Assembly: GCA_019639055.1 (NCBI GenBank)
Contig: JAHBSP010000003.1
Coordinates: 91,719 to 155,718 of the forward strand
Length of the DNA stretch: 64,000 nt
Origin: Microbacteriaceae bacterium
Lineage (GTDB): Bacteria > Actinomycetota > Actinomycetes > Actinomycetales > Microbacteriaceae
Direction: 5' to 3'
The notes under the pieces were generated by a model that saw only the letters and a list, made by a program, of their open reading frames with translations, ran no database searches and was not told the origin of the DNA. Positions 37,307-46,062 of this stretch are shown one piece after another. The first letter of the stretch is position 1. Every line of letters starts with the position of its first letter. Made by a program: the position numbers and the translations under genes.

Positions 37307-37323
37307 TTTGACTCCATTTCAGA

Positions 37324-38514
37324 CTACTCGGCTTTGGCTGCTATCTTGCCGTCAGAAACCGTAATATTTAGTGCTTCGCCAGTTTTAATATCCTTTGTTG
37401 AGCGGATAATCTTCCCGTCTTCTTTAGTAGCAATCGCGTATCCGCGACTGATTGTGGCAAGTGGTGATAGTGCTCTGAGCCTTGATGTTGCCTCTGCTGT
37501 GCGAAGCGTTGCGTGCTCGATAGCGGTGTTGGCAAGAGATTCACCCCTGACCACCAGATGTACCAATTCTTCACTGCGTCTTGTGACTGCGGTTGTTGGC
37601 TCCGCTAGTGCTGGGCGACTCCGCCAACTGGCAATAACACTCGACTCGTTTGACAGTAGTGAACTCACCCTGCCAAGGATCAGTAGCCTGGCTTGGGTGA
37701 TTTTGGCGATTTCTTCGCTCACATCAGGAACGACACGCTTTGCAGCATCTGTCGGTGTGGAAGCGCGAAGATCGGCCACCTCGTCAAGGAGGGGGCGATC
37801 AGCTTCGTGACCAATGGCACTAACCAGCGGGGTGTTTAGGTTAGCAGCCGCGCGCAGAAGTTTTTCATCGCTGAAACCTAGTAGGTTCTGAAAATCTCCA
37901 CCTCCGCGGGCGATGATAATCACATCCACTTCCGGGTCGGCATCCAGCAATAGCATCGCCTTGGTTACCTGTGTCGGGCTCTCATCTCCCTGCACCGCTG
38001 CGTATTCGATGCGGAAGCGCACATCCGGCCACCTAAGCTGGGCGTTGCGTCGCACATCCTTTTCAGCGTCGGAATCTTTACCGGTCACTAGGCCAATAAC
38101 GTTTGGCAGGAATGGAAGCTTCTTTTTCCGGGCTGAATCGAAAAGTCCCTCAGACATTAGCTGCTTACGGAGTGCTTCCAACTTCTCCAGCAAATCACCG
38201 AGACCTATGTGGCGGATGCTGGAAACATTGAAAGAGAGGGTCCCGCCCTTTAGCCAGTAGCTAGGTTTTATATTGACGACTACTTTGTCGCCCTGTTTGA
38301 ACTCTTCGGTAGATGAATTTACGACATTTGACCAGATAGTCAGACCAATCGTGGCGTCTTCACTCGTGTCTTTGAGCTTTGCGTAGACATTCCCACCGCG
38401 GTGATCCCATTGGGTGAGTTCTCCCTCAACCCATACGGCAGGGAGTGCTTCGATGTGGGTTTTCAGTCTTTTCGCTAAAGAGGCTACACTCCACGGGGTC
38501 TCTACACTATTCAC
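37324..38514 (-). CDS. xseA: Exodeoxyribonuclease VII large subunit
   Basis: Catalytic subunit of the bidirectional single-strand exonuclease. The 396-residue protein has an N-terminal OB fold (WVEGELTQWDHRGGNVYAKLKD), GLVTGKDSDAEKDV, the catalytic core VDVIIIARGGGDFQNLLGFSDE and PLVSAIGHEADRPLLDEVADLRASTPTDAA, and a C-terminal GYAIATKEDG segment. The central coiled coil appears shorter than in E. coli. It is divergent from ispH. Confidence 0.94.
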   Translation of the reverse strand: MNSVETPWSVASLAKRLKTHIEALPAVWVEGELTQWDHRGGNVYAKLKDTSEDATIGLTIWSNVVNSSTEEFKQGDKVVVNIKPSYWLKGGTLSFNVSSIRHIGLGDLLEKLEALRKQLMSEGLFDSARKKKLPFLPNVIGLVTGKDSDAEKDVRRNAQLRWPDVRFRIEYAAVQGDESPTQVTKAMLLLDADPEVDVIIIARGGGDFQNLLGFSDEKLLRAAANLNTPLVSAIGHEADRPLLDEVADLRASTPTDAAKRVVPDVSEEIAKITQARLLILGRVSSLLSNESSVIASWRSRPALAEPTTAVTRRSEELVHLVVRGESLANTAIEHATLRTAEATSRLRALSPLATISRGYAIATKEDGKIIRSTKDIKTGEALNITVSDGKIAAKAE

Positions 38515-38539
38515 TCTCCTGATTCTAAGACTTGCAGAC

Positions 38540-38545
38540 TACAAT
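38540..38545 (+). promoter_or_regulatory. -10 hexamer of a probable leaderless promoter for ispH
   Basis: TACAAT ends 7 bases before the GTG at 38553. This supports that codon over the TTG at 38532 as the start. Confidence 0.4.
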
Positions 38546-38552
38546 TGCAGAC

Positions 38553-39530
38553 GTGACCAAGAAAGTACTACTAGCAGCACCAAGAGGATACTGTGCCGGA
38601 GTTGATCGGGCAGTTATCGCTGTGGAAAAGGCTCTTGATCGTTTTGGCTCTCCCGTATACGTTCGCAAGCAGATTGTGCACAACATTCATGTGGTGCGAA
38701 CTCTTGAAGAACGTGGAGCAATTTTTGTTGACGAGGTTGATGAAATCCCTGAGGGTGCGAATGTGGTTTTCTCCGCACACGGGGTAAGTCCAGCAGTTGT
38801 AAAACGCGCCGAAGAGAGAAACCTGGTCACTATTGATGCCACCTGCCCACTTGTCACAAAGGTGCACCGTGAAGCGGTCAGATTTGCTCGCGACGATTTT
38901 GAAATCCTCCTCATCGGTCACGAAGGTCACGAAGAAGTTGAGGGAACAGCCGGTGAAGCGCCTAATCACGTGACTATCGTCAATAACCCTGATGAAGCAG
39001 ATACTGTCCAGGTGAAAGATCCTGACAAACTGGTTTGGCTATCCCAAACAACCCTTTCAGTAGACGAGACCATGGAAACTGTGCGCAGACTTCGCGCCAG
39101 ATTCCCTAATCTACAAGACCCTCCAAGCGACGATATTTGCTACGCAACCCAAAACCGCCAGGTTGCTGTGAAGAAAATCGCAGCCGGCGCAGACGTAGTG
39201 ATAGTGGTTGGTTCATCCAACTCTTCAAACTCGGTCCGTCTGGTGGAAGTGGCATTGGACGCCGGTGCCAAGAAGTCTTACCGTATTGATTACCCAGATG
39301 AAGTTCAGCCCGAATGGTTAGAAGGGGCAGAAACTGTTGGAGTCACTAGCGGTGCCAGTGTTCCAGAGATTCTGGTTCAGGAACTTGTTCGCAAACTTAG
39401 TGAATACGGCTTTGATGAAGTTGAGGAAGTAAAAACCGCTCACGAAGATTTGGTTTTCTCACTCCCTAAAGAGTTACGGGTCTCACTTGATGGCAAGAAA
39501 GACCCACGAGCTCTAGGTGGAAGAGTTTAG
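38553..39530 (+). CDS. ispH: 4-hydroxy-3-methylbut-2-enyl diphosphate reductase
   Basis: Iron-sulfur enzyme of the last MEP-pathway step, giving IPP and DMAPP. The three cluster cysteines are in [24 protein letters not shown] and [11 protein letters not shown]; active-site elements include [19 protein letters not shown] and [10 protein letters not shown]. The start chosen is GTG at 38553, giving 325 residues; an upstream TTG would add seven. It is divergent from xseA. Confidence 0.94.
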   Translation: MTKKVLLAAPRGYCAGVDRAVIAVEKALDRFGSPVYVRKQIVHNIHVVRTLEERGAIFVDEVDEIPEGANVVFSAHGVSPAVVKRAEERNLVTIDATCPLVTKVHREAVRFARDDFEILLIGHEGHEEVEGTAGEAPNHVTIVNNPDEADTVQVKDPDKLVWLSQTTLSVDETMETVRRLRARFPNLQDPPSDDICYATQNRQVAVKKIAAGADVVIVVGSSNSSNSVRLVEVALDAGAKKSYRIDYPDEVQPEWLEGAETVGVTSGASVPEILVQELVRKLSEYGFDEVEEVKTAHEDLVFSLPKELRVSLDGKKDPRALGGRV

Positions 39531-40156
39531 TAAGAACGGTAGTAGATGTAATCCATCAGGTTTGGATCGTTCAGGATTAGCGCGATCATAACCATGAAGA
39601 AAAGGATGAACGCTATCGCTGCGAATGTTATCGGAACCCAGAACGCAAACTTTTTCGCCTTGATTCTTTGAACTGACCAAAGGATTGCGATCAGAAGCGG
39701 AATTACGAAGCTGAGGACCATCCCAAGCTGCAGTAGCCACATTCCTTCAGGAGCGACATAGGTGCCGAGACCATATTGGCGGTACATTTCCTGCATAGCT
39801 TGGGGCATTGCCATAGCGGTCATGTATGCGCCGAATGTTGCCAGAACACCTAAAGCAAGCAGCACAATTGTGACCACCTTGTCCGGTGTCATGTTTCTGA
39901 CGGGTGCTACATAACCGTATCCGTAAGGTGGTTGCCCGTATGGTGGCTGGCCGTAGGGCGGTTGCCCATATACAGGTGGTTGGCCATATACCGGTTGACC
40001 GTATGCTGGCGGCTGTGCATAAGGGTTTTGACCGTATGCTGGTGGCTGATTTGGCGCAGTTGGAACCTGCCCAGTTTCAGAATTCTGGGATGCTGTGGAA
40101 TTTTCTGGAGAATATTCTCCCCATTTAGGTGCTTGATTAGTGTTATCGCTCACCAT
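39527..40156 (-). CDS. Proline-rich membrane protein (DUF6264-like)
   Basis: 209 residues. The N-terminal third is disordered with repeated [15 protein letters not shown] units, typical of actinobacterial membrane proteins. After residue 85 come three membrane segments: [45 protein letters not shown] and [24 protein letters not shown]. The function is unknown. It is divergent from glpX by 19 bases and convergent with ispH. Confidence 0.75.
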   Translation of the reverse strand: MVSDNTNQAPKWGEYSPENSTASQNSETGQVPTAPNQPPAYGQNPYAQPPAYGQPVYGQPPVYGQPPYGQPPYGQPPYGYGYVAPVRNMTPDKVVTIVLLALGVLATFGAYMTAMAMPQAMQEMYRQYGLGTYVAPEGMWLLQLGMVLSFVIPLLIAILWSVQRIKAKKFAFWVPITFAAIAFILFFMVMIALILNDPNLMDYIYYRSY

Positions 40157-40163
40157 TCAACTC

Positions 40164-40169
40164 TAGGAT
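40164..40169 (+). promoter_or_regulatory. -10 hexamer of a probable leaderless promoter for glpX
   Basis: TAGGAT ends 6 bases before the GTG start at 40176. Confidence 0.4.
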
Positions 40170-40175
40170 AAAAAG

Positions 40176-41153
40176 GTGAGCGAATCATCAATGCTTCAAC
40201 ATCCCGGCAGAAACTTGGGGATGGAACTTGTTAGAGCTACTGAGGCTGCGGCCATCAGAGCTACCCCCTGGATTGGTAAAGGGGATAAGAATGCGGCAGA
40301 CGGTGCTGCTGTGGATGCTATGCGTCGTTTCCTTGCAACAGTCAGTTTCGACGGTGTAGTCGTAATTGGTGAGGGCGAGAAAGACGAAGCCCCGATGCTT
40401 TTCAACGGTGAGCATGTGGGTAATGGACTCGGCCCAGCATGCGATATCGCCGTAGACCCGATTGACGGCACTAGCCTTACCGCAGCCGGGCGTTCGCATG
40501 CTATTTCTATGATTGCGGCATCGGACCGGGGAACCATGCTCGATGCATCCTCAGTTTTCTATATGGACAAGCTTGTTACCAGCCATGAGGGAATCGGTGT
40601 TGTAGACATCCGTAAGCCGATTGCTGAGAATATTCGCGCACTCGCAAAAGCTAAGGGCAAGAAGGTTGAAGATATTCGGGTGGCAATTCTCGATCGGCCA
40701 CGCCACCAAGGAATTATTGATGAGGTCCGTGCGGCTGGTGCTGGCACCAGGCTGATTCTTGACGGTGATGTCGCTGGCGGAATCAATGCGGCTCGGCCAG
40801 ACTCTCGTATTGATATGTGTATCGGTATTGGCGGATCACCTGAGGGTGTTGGCACGGCCTGTGCGGTTAAGGCACTCGGCGGTCTGATCCAGGGCATTCT
40901 TTACCCACAAACCGATGAGGAGCGACAGAAAGCTATCGATGCTGGTCTAAAACTTGATTATGTTTACGAAGCCGATGAACTGGTTGCTTCAGACAATACA
41001 TATTTTGTCGCTACCGGTGTGACCGACGGGGATATGCTTCGCGGTGTACGCAGGGAGAACGGCTGGATCTTTACCGAAAGTATTATTTTGCGCTCCAAGA
41101 CTGGAACGGTGAGAAGAATTTTGGCTGAACATGCAGAGGAGAAGTGGCTTTAG
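40176..41153 (+). CDS. glpX: Fructose-1,6-bisphosphatase, class II
   Basis: Gluconeogenic phosphatase, the only FBPase type in many actinobacteria. It has 325 residues: GKGDKNAADGAAVDAMR, metal-binding VIGEGEKDEAPML, DIAVDPIDGTSLTAAGRS, and GIGGSPEGVGTACAVKALGG. The next gene begins at the base after its stop, so they are co-translated. Confidence 0.94.
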   Translation: MSESSMLQHPGRNLGMELVRATEAAAIRATPWIGKGDKNAADGAAVDAMRRFLATVSFDGVVVIGEGEKDEAPMLFNGEHVGNGLGPACDIAVDPIDGTSLTAAGRSHAISMIAASDRGTMLDASSVFYMDKLVTSHEGIGVVDIRKPIAENIRALAKAKGKKVEDIRVAILDRPRHQGIIDEVRAAGAGTRLILDGDVAGGINAARPDSRIDMCIGIGGSPEGVGTACAVKALGGLIQGILYPQTDEERQKAIDAGLKLDYVYEADELVASDNTYFVATGVTDGDMLRGVRRENGWIFTESIILRSKTGTVRRILAEHAEEKWL

Positions 41154-41861
41154 TTGACACAAATTTCGGGTCTATACAATTTCCGTGACCTTTCAGGAAT
41201 CGATATTGACGGGGGAACAGTACAACCAAATACTTTTTTCAGATCGGATGCTTTCTATCTGATTGATGAAGCTGGTGTGAAAACAATGCAGGATTTGAAC
41301 ATCACTCGTGTTGTTGATCTTCGCGCTACTTTCGAAACTACTGAGCGAATTAATAAGGTTGCTCCAATTGAGGAAGTTCATCACCCAATTTTCGAGCGTG
41401 AATTTATTCCTGACTGGTCGAAGCAGGTGCCAAAACTGCTCTACCCTCAGATCATTACTGAGCGTGCCCATCGGATTGCCTCAGCGATTGAACTTATCGC
41501 CGATGCAGATGGTGCAACTGTTGTGCATTGCACTGCCGGTAAGGATCGTACCGGTCTAGTGGTAGGTGTTGCACTTAGTGCTGTCGGCGCTAAGGATGAT
41601 GACATTGCCGACAACTATGCCCTCTCTCAAGAGAACTTGAGCGGTGAATGGCTGGAAAAGAGCTTGCTGGTGTTTGAGAAGTTGGGTATCAACATTTCTG
41701 ACCATAACAAGAAGGTCATGGTCGAGACTCCGAAGTGGCTGATGATGGACGCGATGTCTTTCATCCGTGACAAGTGGGGCAGTAGTCGTAATTACCTAGT
41801 CGAAGCCGGTCTTGCCGAAAGCAAGCTGGACAAGTTTTCAGAAAAGTTACTCGCTAGCTAG
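41154..41861 (+). CDS. Tyrosine/dual-specificity protein phosphatase, PtpB-like
   Basis: 235 residues. The N-terminus NFRDLSGIDIDGGTVQPNTFFRSDAF matches bacterial PtpB-type phosphatases, and VVHCTAGKDRTGLV is the catalytic P-loop with nucleophilic Cys and Arg. A KDR-type loop often goes with phosphoinositide or broad substrate activity. The start is TTG directly after the glpX stop, with GAGGAG 12 bases upstream inside glpX. Confidence 0.86.
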   Translation: MTQISGLYNFRDLSGIDIDGGTVQPNTFFRSDAFYLIDEAGVKTMQDLNITRVVDLRATFETTERINKVAPIEEVHHPIFEREFIPDWSKQVPKLLYPQIITERAHRIASAIELIADADGATVVHCTAGKDRTGLVVGVALSAVGAKDDDIADNYALSQENLSGEWLEKSLLVFEKLGINISDHNKKVMVETPKWLMMDAMSFIRDKWGSSRNYLVEAGLAESKLDKFSEKLLAS

Positions 41862-41896
41862 TTTGACTGCGTAGTTCCGCTGGTTCGATAGCGAGA

Positions 41897-43111
41897 CTAC
41901 TCGTCGGCTGACTGGGCAAGTTCGGGTGCGGTTGACTGCTTAGGTAGTTCATCGATTTCGACGCCGACACCGAGCACCTTATCGGGGCTTAGTTTCTGCA
42001 ACTTCCGTGCAGTGGATAGCACACGCGATTCTAGGGATGACTGGAATGCGTTGTATTTGGTGACGGTCTGGACAATTGCCTTCCGTAGATCTTCGGAATA
42101 GTCGGCGATAGTGCCAATGCGTTCGTAGAGTTCTTTCATCAGTTTGAAAAATTCTTTAGCATCCTCGGTCACAAGTTCCTGTTGCCATGTGAAAGCAATT
42201 GTTTTTATGACTGCCCAGAGATTTACCGGACTTGCTAGTGCGATGCGCTTACTGAATGCGTAGTCCATCAGCCCTGGGTCAATCTCTAAAGCTGAGGAAA
42301 GCAGATTCTCATTTGGTAGGAAAAGGATTACAAAATCCGGTGTGGTGTTGATGATGGTTTCGTAGTTGCGCTTCTGGAGTGCGTCTATATGACCGCGCAA
42401 ATCGTTCTTGTGCTTGGTGAGTAGAGTCTTGCGGCGGGCAAGTTCCTCAGCGCTTGCAGTGTCTGGTATCTGGCTTGCTTCAAGAAAAGCATCGAGTGGA
42501 ACTTTTGAGTCCACAGGAACTTTCTTGCCGCCCGGTAGGTTGATAACCATATCGGGGCGAACTTTGCCATCCTCATTTGCGAAAGTCTCTTGAGTTGTGA
42601 AATCAACGTGATCGAGCATCCCGGCTGCTTCCACAACCCTACGTAGCTGGGTTTCTCCCCAGACTCCACGGGTGGAGTTGCTCTTTAGGGCAGAGGCTAG
42701 TGACTCGGTGGTCATCCGTAGTTGTTCGCCGGAAATTTTCTGGTTGCGCAGTTGTTCCTCAATCATCGAGTATTGGCTGGCTCGTTCCTTCTCAAGATCC
42801 TGCACTTTCACCTGCATCTGCTCGACGATCTGCTTAACCGGTGCTAATTGTTGAAGCACTTTATTTTCTTCTGCAACTTGCAAGCGCTCACGCTCCGCAT
42901 CGGTCTCGCGAAGTTCACGCAGAGTTTCTAACTCTTGCTTGAGCGCTTCGGAAGTGGCAGAAGCAACCGCTGCCTGCTTCTCTGCTTCAGAAACTTTGGA
43001 TGCTGCCTCAAGTTCCAACCGAGCGGTTTTTCTAGAAAGGAGCAAGAAAGATAGGAAAATACCAACAACCAAACCACCCAGGGCATATGCGACAGCAATC
43101 CAAAGTTCCAT
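41897..43111 (-). CDS. rmuC: DNA recombination protein RmuC
   Basis: 404 residues from the ATG at 43111. The AGGAG site lies 7 bases from this ATG but only 1 base from the ATG two codons earlier, so the inner start is preferred. An N-terminal membrane helix (LWIAVAYALGGLVVGIFLSFLLL) is followed by a long coiled coil (about residues 28-125), then the RmuC nuclease-like domain with TRGVWGETQLRRVVEAAGML and VDSKVPLDAFLEA. It is thought to limit inversions at repeats. Confidence 0.9.
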   Translation of the reverse strand: MELWIAVAYALGGLVVGIFLSFLLLSRKTARLELEAASKVSEAEKQAAVASATSEALKQELETLRELRETDAERERLQVAEENKVLQQLAPVKQIVEQMQVKVQDLEKERASQYSMIEEQLRNQKISGEQLRMTTESLASALKSNSTRGVWGETQLRRVVEAAGMLDHVDFTTQETFANEDGKVRPDMVINLPGGKKVPVDSKVPLDAFLEASQIPDTASAEELARRKTLLTKHKNDLRGHIDALQKRNYETIINTTPDFVILFLPNENLLSSALEIDPGLMDYAFSKRIALASPVNLWAVIKTIAFTWQQELVTEDAKEFFKLMKELYERIGTIADYSEDLRKAIVQTVTKYNAFQSSLESRVLSTARKLQKLSPDKVLGVGVEIDELPKQSTAPELAQSADE

Positions 43112-43126
43112 ATTCACATTCTCCTA

Positions 43127-43774
43127 TCAACCACTGACACGAATGTTTTCAGTGCGGTCATAACTGGGCGGTTCAAAGGCATGCTGCCCAAAACCAGCGC
43201 TTTCAGTAGCGGTTTGTTTAATTTTGAGACCGGTAAATTCAATCAGCTCGCTGAGCGAAGCTGCTCCAGAACGCCTAGCCGCTAAATTCACGATATTGGC
43301 ACTAGCTTCAGCATCCTCGGCTGGATCGTGATGATGAAAATCTGGGAGACCTAGACTGTTGGAGAGTTTTGCAAGCGAATAAGATTCAAGACCTAAGAAA
43401 ACCTTTTTCGCAATCAAGACAGAACAGGCGTATTCCAATTGGGGAGCCTCAATAGCGGCTGCCTGACTGGATCTGGTATAGACAGCCATATCAAATCCTG
43501 CGTTATGAGCAACCACCGGATCGTTGTCAATGTATTCGAGCATCCTTGGAAGTTGTGAATGCCAAGTATCGGCGCTCTCCACCTCCCCGGGTTTAATGCC
43601 GTGAATCGAAATATTTATGGGTAAAAAATAGTCAAAAGGGGCGGTTGGTCTAATCAGCCAGCTAACCCGATCCACAACTTTTCCGCCGACCACTTTCGCA
43701 AGACCGACAGCACAAGCAGAGGCGCTATGCTCATTCGCTGTCTCAAAATCTATTGCGGTGAAGTTTAGTGGCAC
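43127..43774 (-). CDS. DEDDh 3'-5' exonuclease (DnaQ/epsilon-like)
   Basis: 215 residues. Exonuclease motif I is FTAIDFETAN (Asp-x-Glu), motif II lies around VVAHNAGFDMAV, and motif III is HHDPAEDAEASANIV with the catalytic His-Asp. There is no polymerase or BRCT domain. It may act in proofreading or as a stand-alone repair or RNA exonuclease; sequence does not decide. It is followed closely by rmuC. Confidence 0.85.
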   Translation of the reverse strand: MPLNFTAIDFETANEHSASACAVGLAKVVGGKVVDRVSWLIRPTAPFDYFLPINISIHGIKPGEVESADTWHSQLPRMLEYIDNDPVVAHNAGFDMAVYTRSSQAAAIEAPQLEYACSVLIAKKVFLGLESYSLAKLSNSLGLPDFHHHDPAEDAEASANIVNLAARRSGAASLSELIEFTGLKIKQTATESAGFGQHAFEPPSYDRTENIRVSG

Positions 43775-43901
43775 CGTTTAAGTCTGGTCGCGGCCACCGA
43801 CACTAGAGCCTCTGCCACGCCGCGTAGAGAACATAAGTGTGAAAATTTGAGTCGGTATCGGCATTCTGAACGTTGCAATAATCACGATACGATGGATGAT
43901 T

Positions 43902-44975
43902 GTGGCACTAACAATAGGTATCGTCGGGCTCCCAAACGTGGGCAAGTCCACACTCTTCAACGCTCTCACCAAAAACAATGTTTTGGCGGCGAATTACCCT
44001 TTCGCAACCATCGAGCCAAACGTGGGAGTCGTGAACCTTCCCGACCCACGCCTCGACAAGCTGGCGGAAATATTCGGTAGTCAGCGCATCCTGCCGGCGA
44101 CGGTATCGTTCGTGGATATTGCGGGTATCGTGAAGGGCGCATCGGAGGGTGAAGGTTTGGGGAACCAGTTCCTGGCGAACATTCGTGAAGCAGATGCGAT
44201 AGCCCAGGTTGTGCGCGGATTTGCCGACGGTGATGTGATCCACGTGGCTGGCGAAGTGTCGCCACAAAACGATATTGAAGTTATCAATACTGAACTTGCG
44301 CTCGCCGATATTCAGACCCTCGATAAAGCAATTGCTCGTTACGAGAAAGAAGTGCGCGGCAAGAAGATTGAGCAGTCAGTTTTAGATACTGCAATTAGCG
44401 CGCGAGATGTGCTTGGTCGCGGTGAGTTATTGAGCGCATCTGGGGTTGATTTAGAGCCGATTCGCGAATTAGGGCTGTTGACATCGAAACCGTTTATTTA
44501 CGTTTTCAATGTTGATGAGAAAATTTTGCAGGATGCCGGTGCGAAGAATGCGCTCGCTGCGCTGGTTGCGCCAGTCAAGTGTGTGTTCCTAGACGCAAAG
44601 CTTGAAAGTGAACTCATGGAACTGGATGAGGCGGATGCTGCTGAGCTGCTTGCCTCGGTTGGTCAGGATGAGAGTGGGCTTGATCAGCTTGCTCGTGTAG
44701 GTTTTGAGACCCTTGGATTACAGACATATTTGACCGCCGGTCCTAAAGAAGCTCGCGCCTGGACTATCCACAAGGGCTGGAAAGCTCCGCAAGCTGCCGG
44801 AGTCATCCACACCGACTTTGAAAGAGGTTTTATCAAGGCCGAAGTCATCTCTTTTGATGACCTAGTTGCGACCGGTTCAGTCGCCGAAGCTCGCGCTAAA
44901 GGCAAGGCTCGTATCGAAGGTAAAGACTATGTGATGCAGGATGGCGATGTTGTGGAGTTTAGGTTTAGTTCTTAG
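43902..44975 (+). CDS. ychF: Redox-/ribosome-binding ATPase YchF (Obg-like)
   Basis: Translation-associated P-loop ATPase. G1 is GIVGLPNVGKSTLFNALTKNN, then NYPFATIEPNVGVV, FVDIAGIVKGASEGEGLGNQFL and the C-terminal TGS domain FLTAGPKEARAWTIHKGWKAPQAAGVIHTDFERGFI-like region. An ATG at 43896 would add two residues, but the family starts MALTIGIVGLP, so GTG 43902 is preferred. Its last 57 bases are duplicated at 50874-50930, and the foreign island starts at its stop codon. Confidence 0.94.
   Translation: MALTIGIVGLPNVGKSTLFNALTKNNVLAANYPFATIEPNVGVVNLPDPRLDKLAEIFGSQRILPATVSFVDIAGIVKGASEGEGLGNQFLANIREADAIAQVVRGFADGDVIHVAGEVSPQNDIEVINTELALADIQTLDKAIARYEKEVRGKKIEQSVLDTAISARDVLGRGELLSASGVDLEPIRELGLLTSKPFIYVFNVDEKILQDAGAKNALAALVAPVKCVFLDAKLESELMELDEADAAELLASVGQDESGLDQLARVGFETLGLQTYLTAGPKEARAWTIHKGWKAPQAAGVIHTDFERGFIKAEVISFDDLVATGSVAEARAKGKARIEGKDYVMQDGDVVEFRFSS
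44919..44975 (+). repeat. Left copy of 57-bp direct repeat (attL-like, ychF 3' end)
   Basis: The last 57 bases of ychF, ending with its TAG stop, are repeated without a mismatch at 50874-50930. The flanks diverge on both sides. This fits integration at a gene 3' end that keeps the host gene intact. Confidence 0.9.
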
Positions 44976-45007
44976 TAGTTTGGGTGGACATTAAGTAGTG
45001 TCTTTTA

Positions 45008-45036
45008 TTGGTCATGTCACTAGTAACCTGTATAGT
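45008..45036 (+). promoter_or_regulatory. Promoter for the abiF-like RNA/Abi_2 transcript
   Basis: -35 TTGGTC at 45008-45013, a 17-base spacer, and -10 TATAGT at 45031-45036. Transcription would start near 45043, just before the structured RNA, leaving about 64 bases before the Abi start codon. Confidence 0.5.
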
Positions 45037-45042
45037 AATTGT

Positions 45043-45100
45043 TACTAAGACCGGTTCCGCCTACATAGCTAGGTCCAGGGCCGGTCCTCATTTATAGGTG
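45043..45100 (+). ncRNA. Structured RNA upstream of the Abi gene, resembling the abiF RNA motif
   Basis: GACCGG at 45049-45054 pairs with CCGGTC at 45081-45086 and encloses an inner hairpin CCTA-CATAGC-TAGG at 45060-45073. It lies directly before an Abi_2-domain gene, where the published abiF structured-RNA motif occurs. The match is by position and shape, not by a covariance search. It may be an RNA antidote to, or a regulator of, the HEPN protein. Confidence 0.5.
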
Positions 45101-45106
45101 GGGACA

Positions 45107-46015
45107 ATGCACGCAGAGATTAAAGGGCACAAGTCGTACTCTGACCAAGTGGAATTACTTGTTAGCCGAGGGATGATCATCGAAGATTATGACTCAGCTA
45201 TAACAACTTTGAAGCGCGTAAACTACTACCGCCTGAGCGGTTATTGGTACCCATTCAGGCAAATCGTTTCAGATGTTAGGCAGGATGCTTTCTATCCTGA
45301 AACTAAGTTTGAAGATATAGTTGCGCTTTACGAATTTGACGAACGACTACGCGCTATTACATTTAATGCGCTTATGCCAGTGGAGCTTGCTGTAAGGGCT
45401 TTGCTTGGTTATGAGCTTGGAAAAATTGATCCATATGTATATCTTGACCCCTCCAAACTTGGGCCAATTGCAAGGGATGGAGATAAGTACGAAGCATGGC
45501 GCAAACGATTTGATGAAGAGCTTGCCCAATCGCGTGAAGATTTTGTAACTCACCACAATAGAAAATATGGTGGTCTTTTACCAGTTTGGGTTGCGGTTGA
45601 AATACTTGATTGGGGAAGCTTGGCTTATCTTTTCAGTTTTTCCCCTGAAAATGTGAAAGAAACAATTGCTAGAACTTGTGGACTTTCTGTGCCGCAATTG
45701 GCTTCTTGGCTCAAAGCACTAAACCTCGTACGCAACACTTGTGCTCATAACGGGCGTTTATTCAACCGAGTCCACACGATAATGCCAAAGTTGCCAAGGG
45801 TTGGGCGACATTCCGATTTGGATTCTATGTCTGTTGACTGGAGTCGCACTTTCGGCCAACTTACACTTATTCAGTTCTTATCCGATAGATTGGGCGTCGG
45901 AAATAAGCACTTGCTTCCAGCTGTTGTAAAGACTTTTCCAAAGGTTCGGAGCGTCCCTATATCTCACTTAGGTGCTCCTAGCGATTGGCAGGAGAGCAGT
46001 CCCCTATGGCGTTAG
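45107..46015 (+). CDS. Abi_2 (AbiD/AbiF-like) HEPN-domain abortive-infection protein
   Basis: 302 residues from the ATG at 45107 (AGGTGG upstream). SYSDQVELLVSRGMIIEDYDSAITTLKRVNYYRLSGYWYPFR, LYEFDERLR and GGLLPVWVAVEILDWGSLAYL are Abi_2 family hallmarks. LVRNTCAHNGRLFNR contains the HEPN RNase motif R-x4-H at Arg209-His214. Such proteins are phage-defence or toxin RNases. It is convergent with the DUF262-HNH gene and is the first gene in the island. Confidence 0.88.
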   Translation: MHAEIKGHKSYSDQVELLVSRGMIIEDYDSAITTLKRVNYYRLSGYWYPFRQIVSDVRQDAFYPETKFEDIVALYEFDERLRAITFNALMPVELAVRALLGYELGKIDPYVYLDPSKLGPIARDGDKYEAWRKRFDEELAQSREDFVTHHNRKYGGLLPVWVAVEILDWGSLAYLFSFSPENVKETIARTCGLSVPQLASWLKALNLVRNTCAHNGRLFNRVHTIMPKLPRVGRHSDLDSMSVDWSRTFGQLTLIQFLSDRLGVGNKHLLPAVVKTFPKVRSVPISHLGAPSDWQESSPLWR

Positions 46016-46062
46016 GTTCTTATAAATAGTTTCGGAATGCTTACGTGCAACTATGAAAAGCC

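Noticed and set aside
39900..40060. Repetitive DNA that at first looks like a short tandem array
   Set aside because: It encodes in-frame YGQPP-type repeats of a proline-rich membrane protein; units have no spacers or palindromes, so it is not a CRISPR or regulatory array.
43778..43978. A 66-codon minus-strand frame overlapping the start of ychF
   Set aside because: It lies antisense to the conserved ychF P-loop, has no family resemblance or ribosome site, and its sequence is explained by ychF coding constraint.
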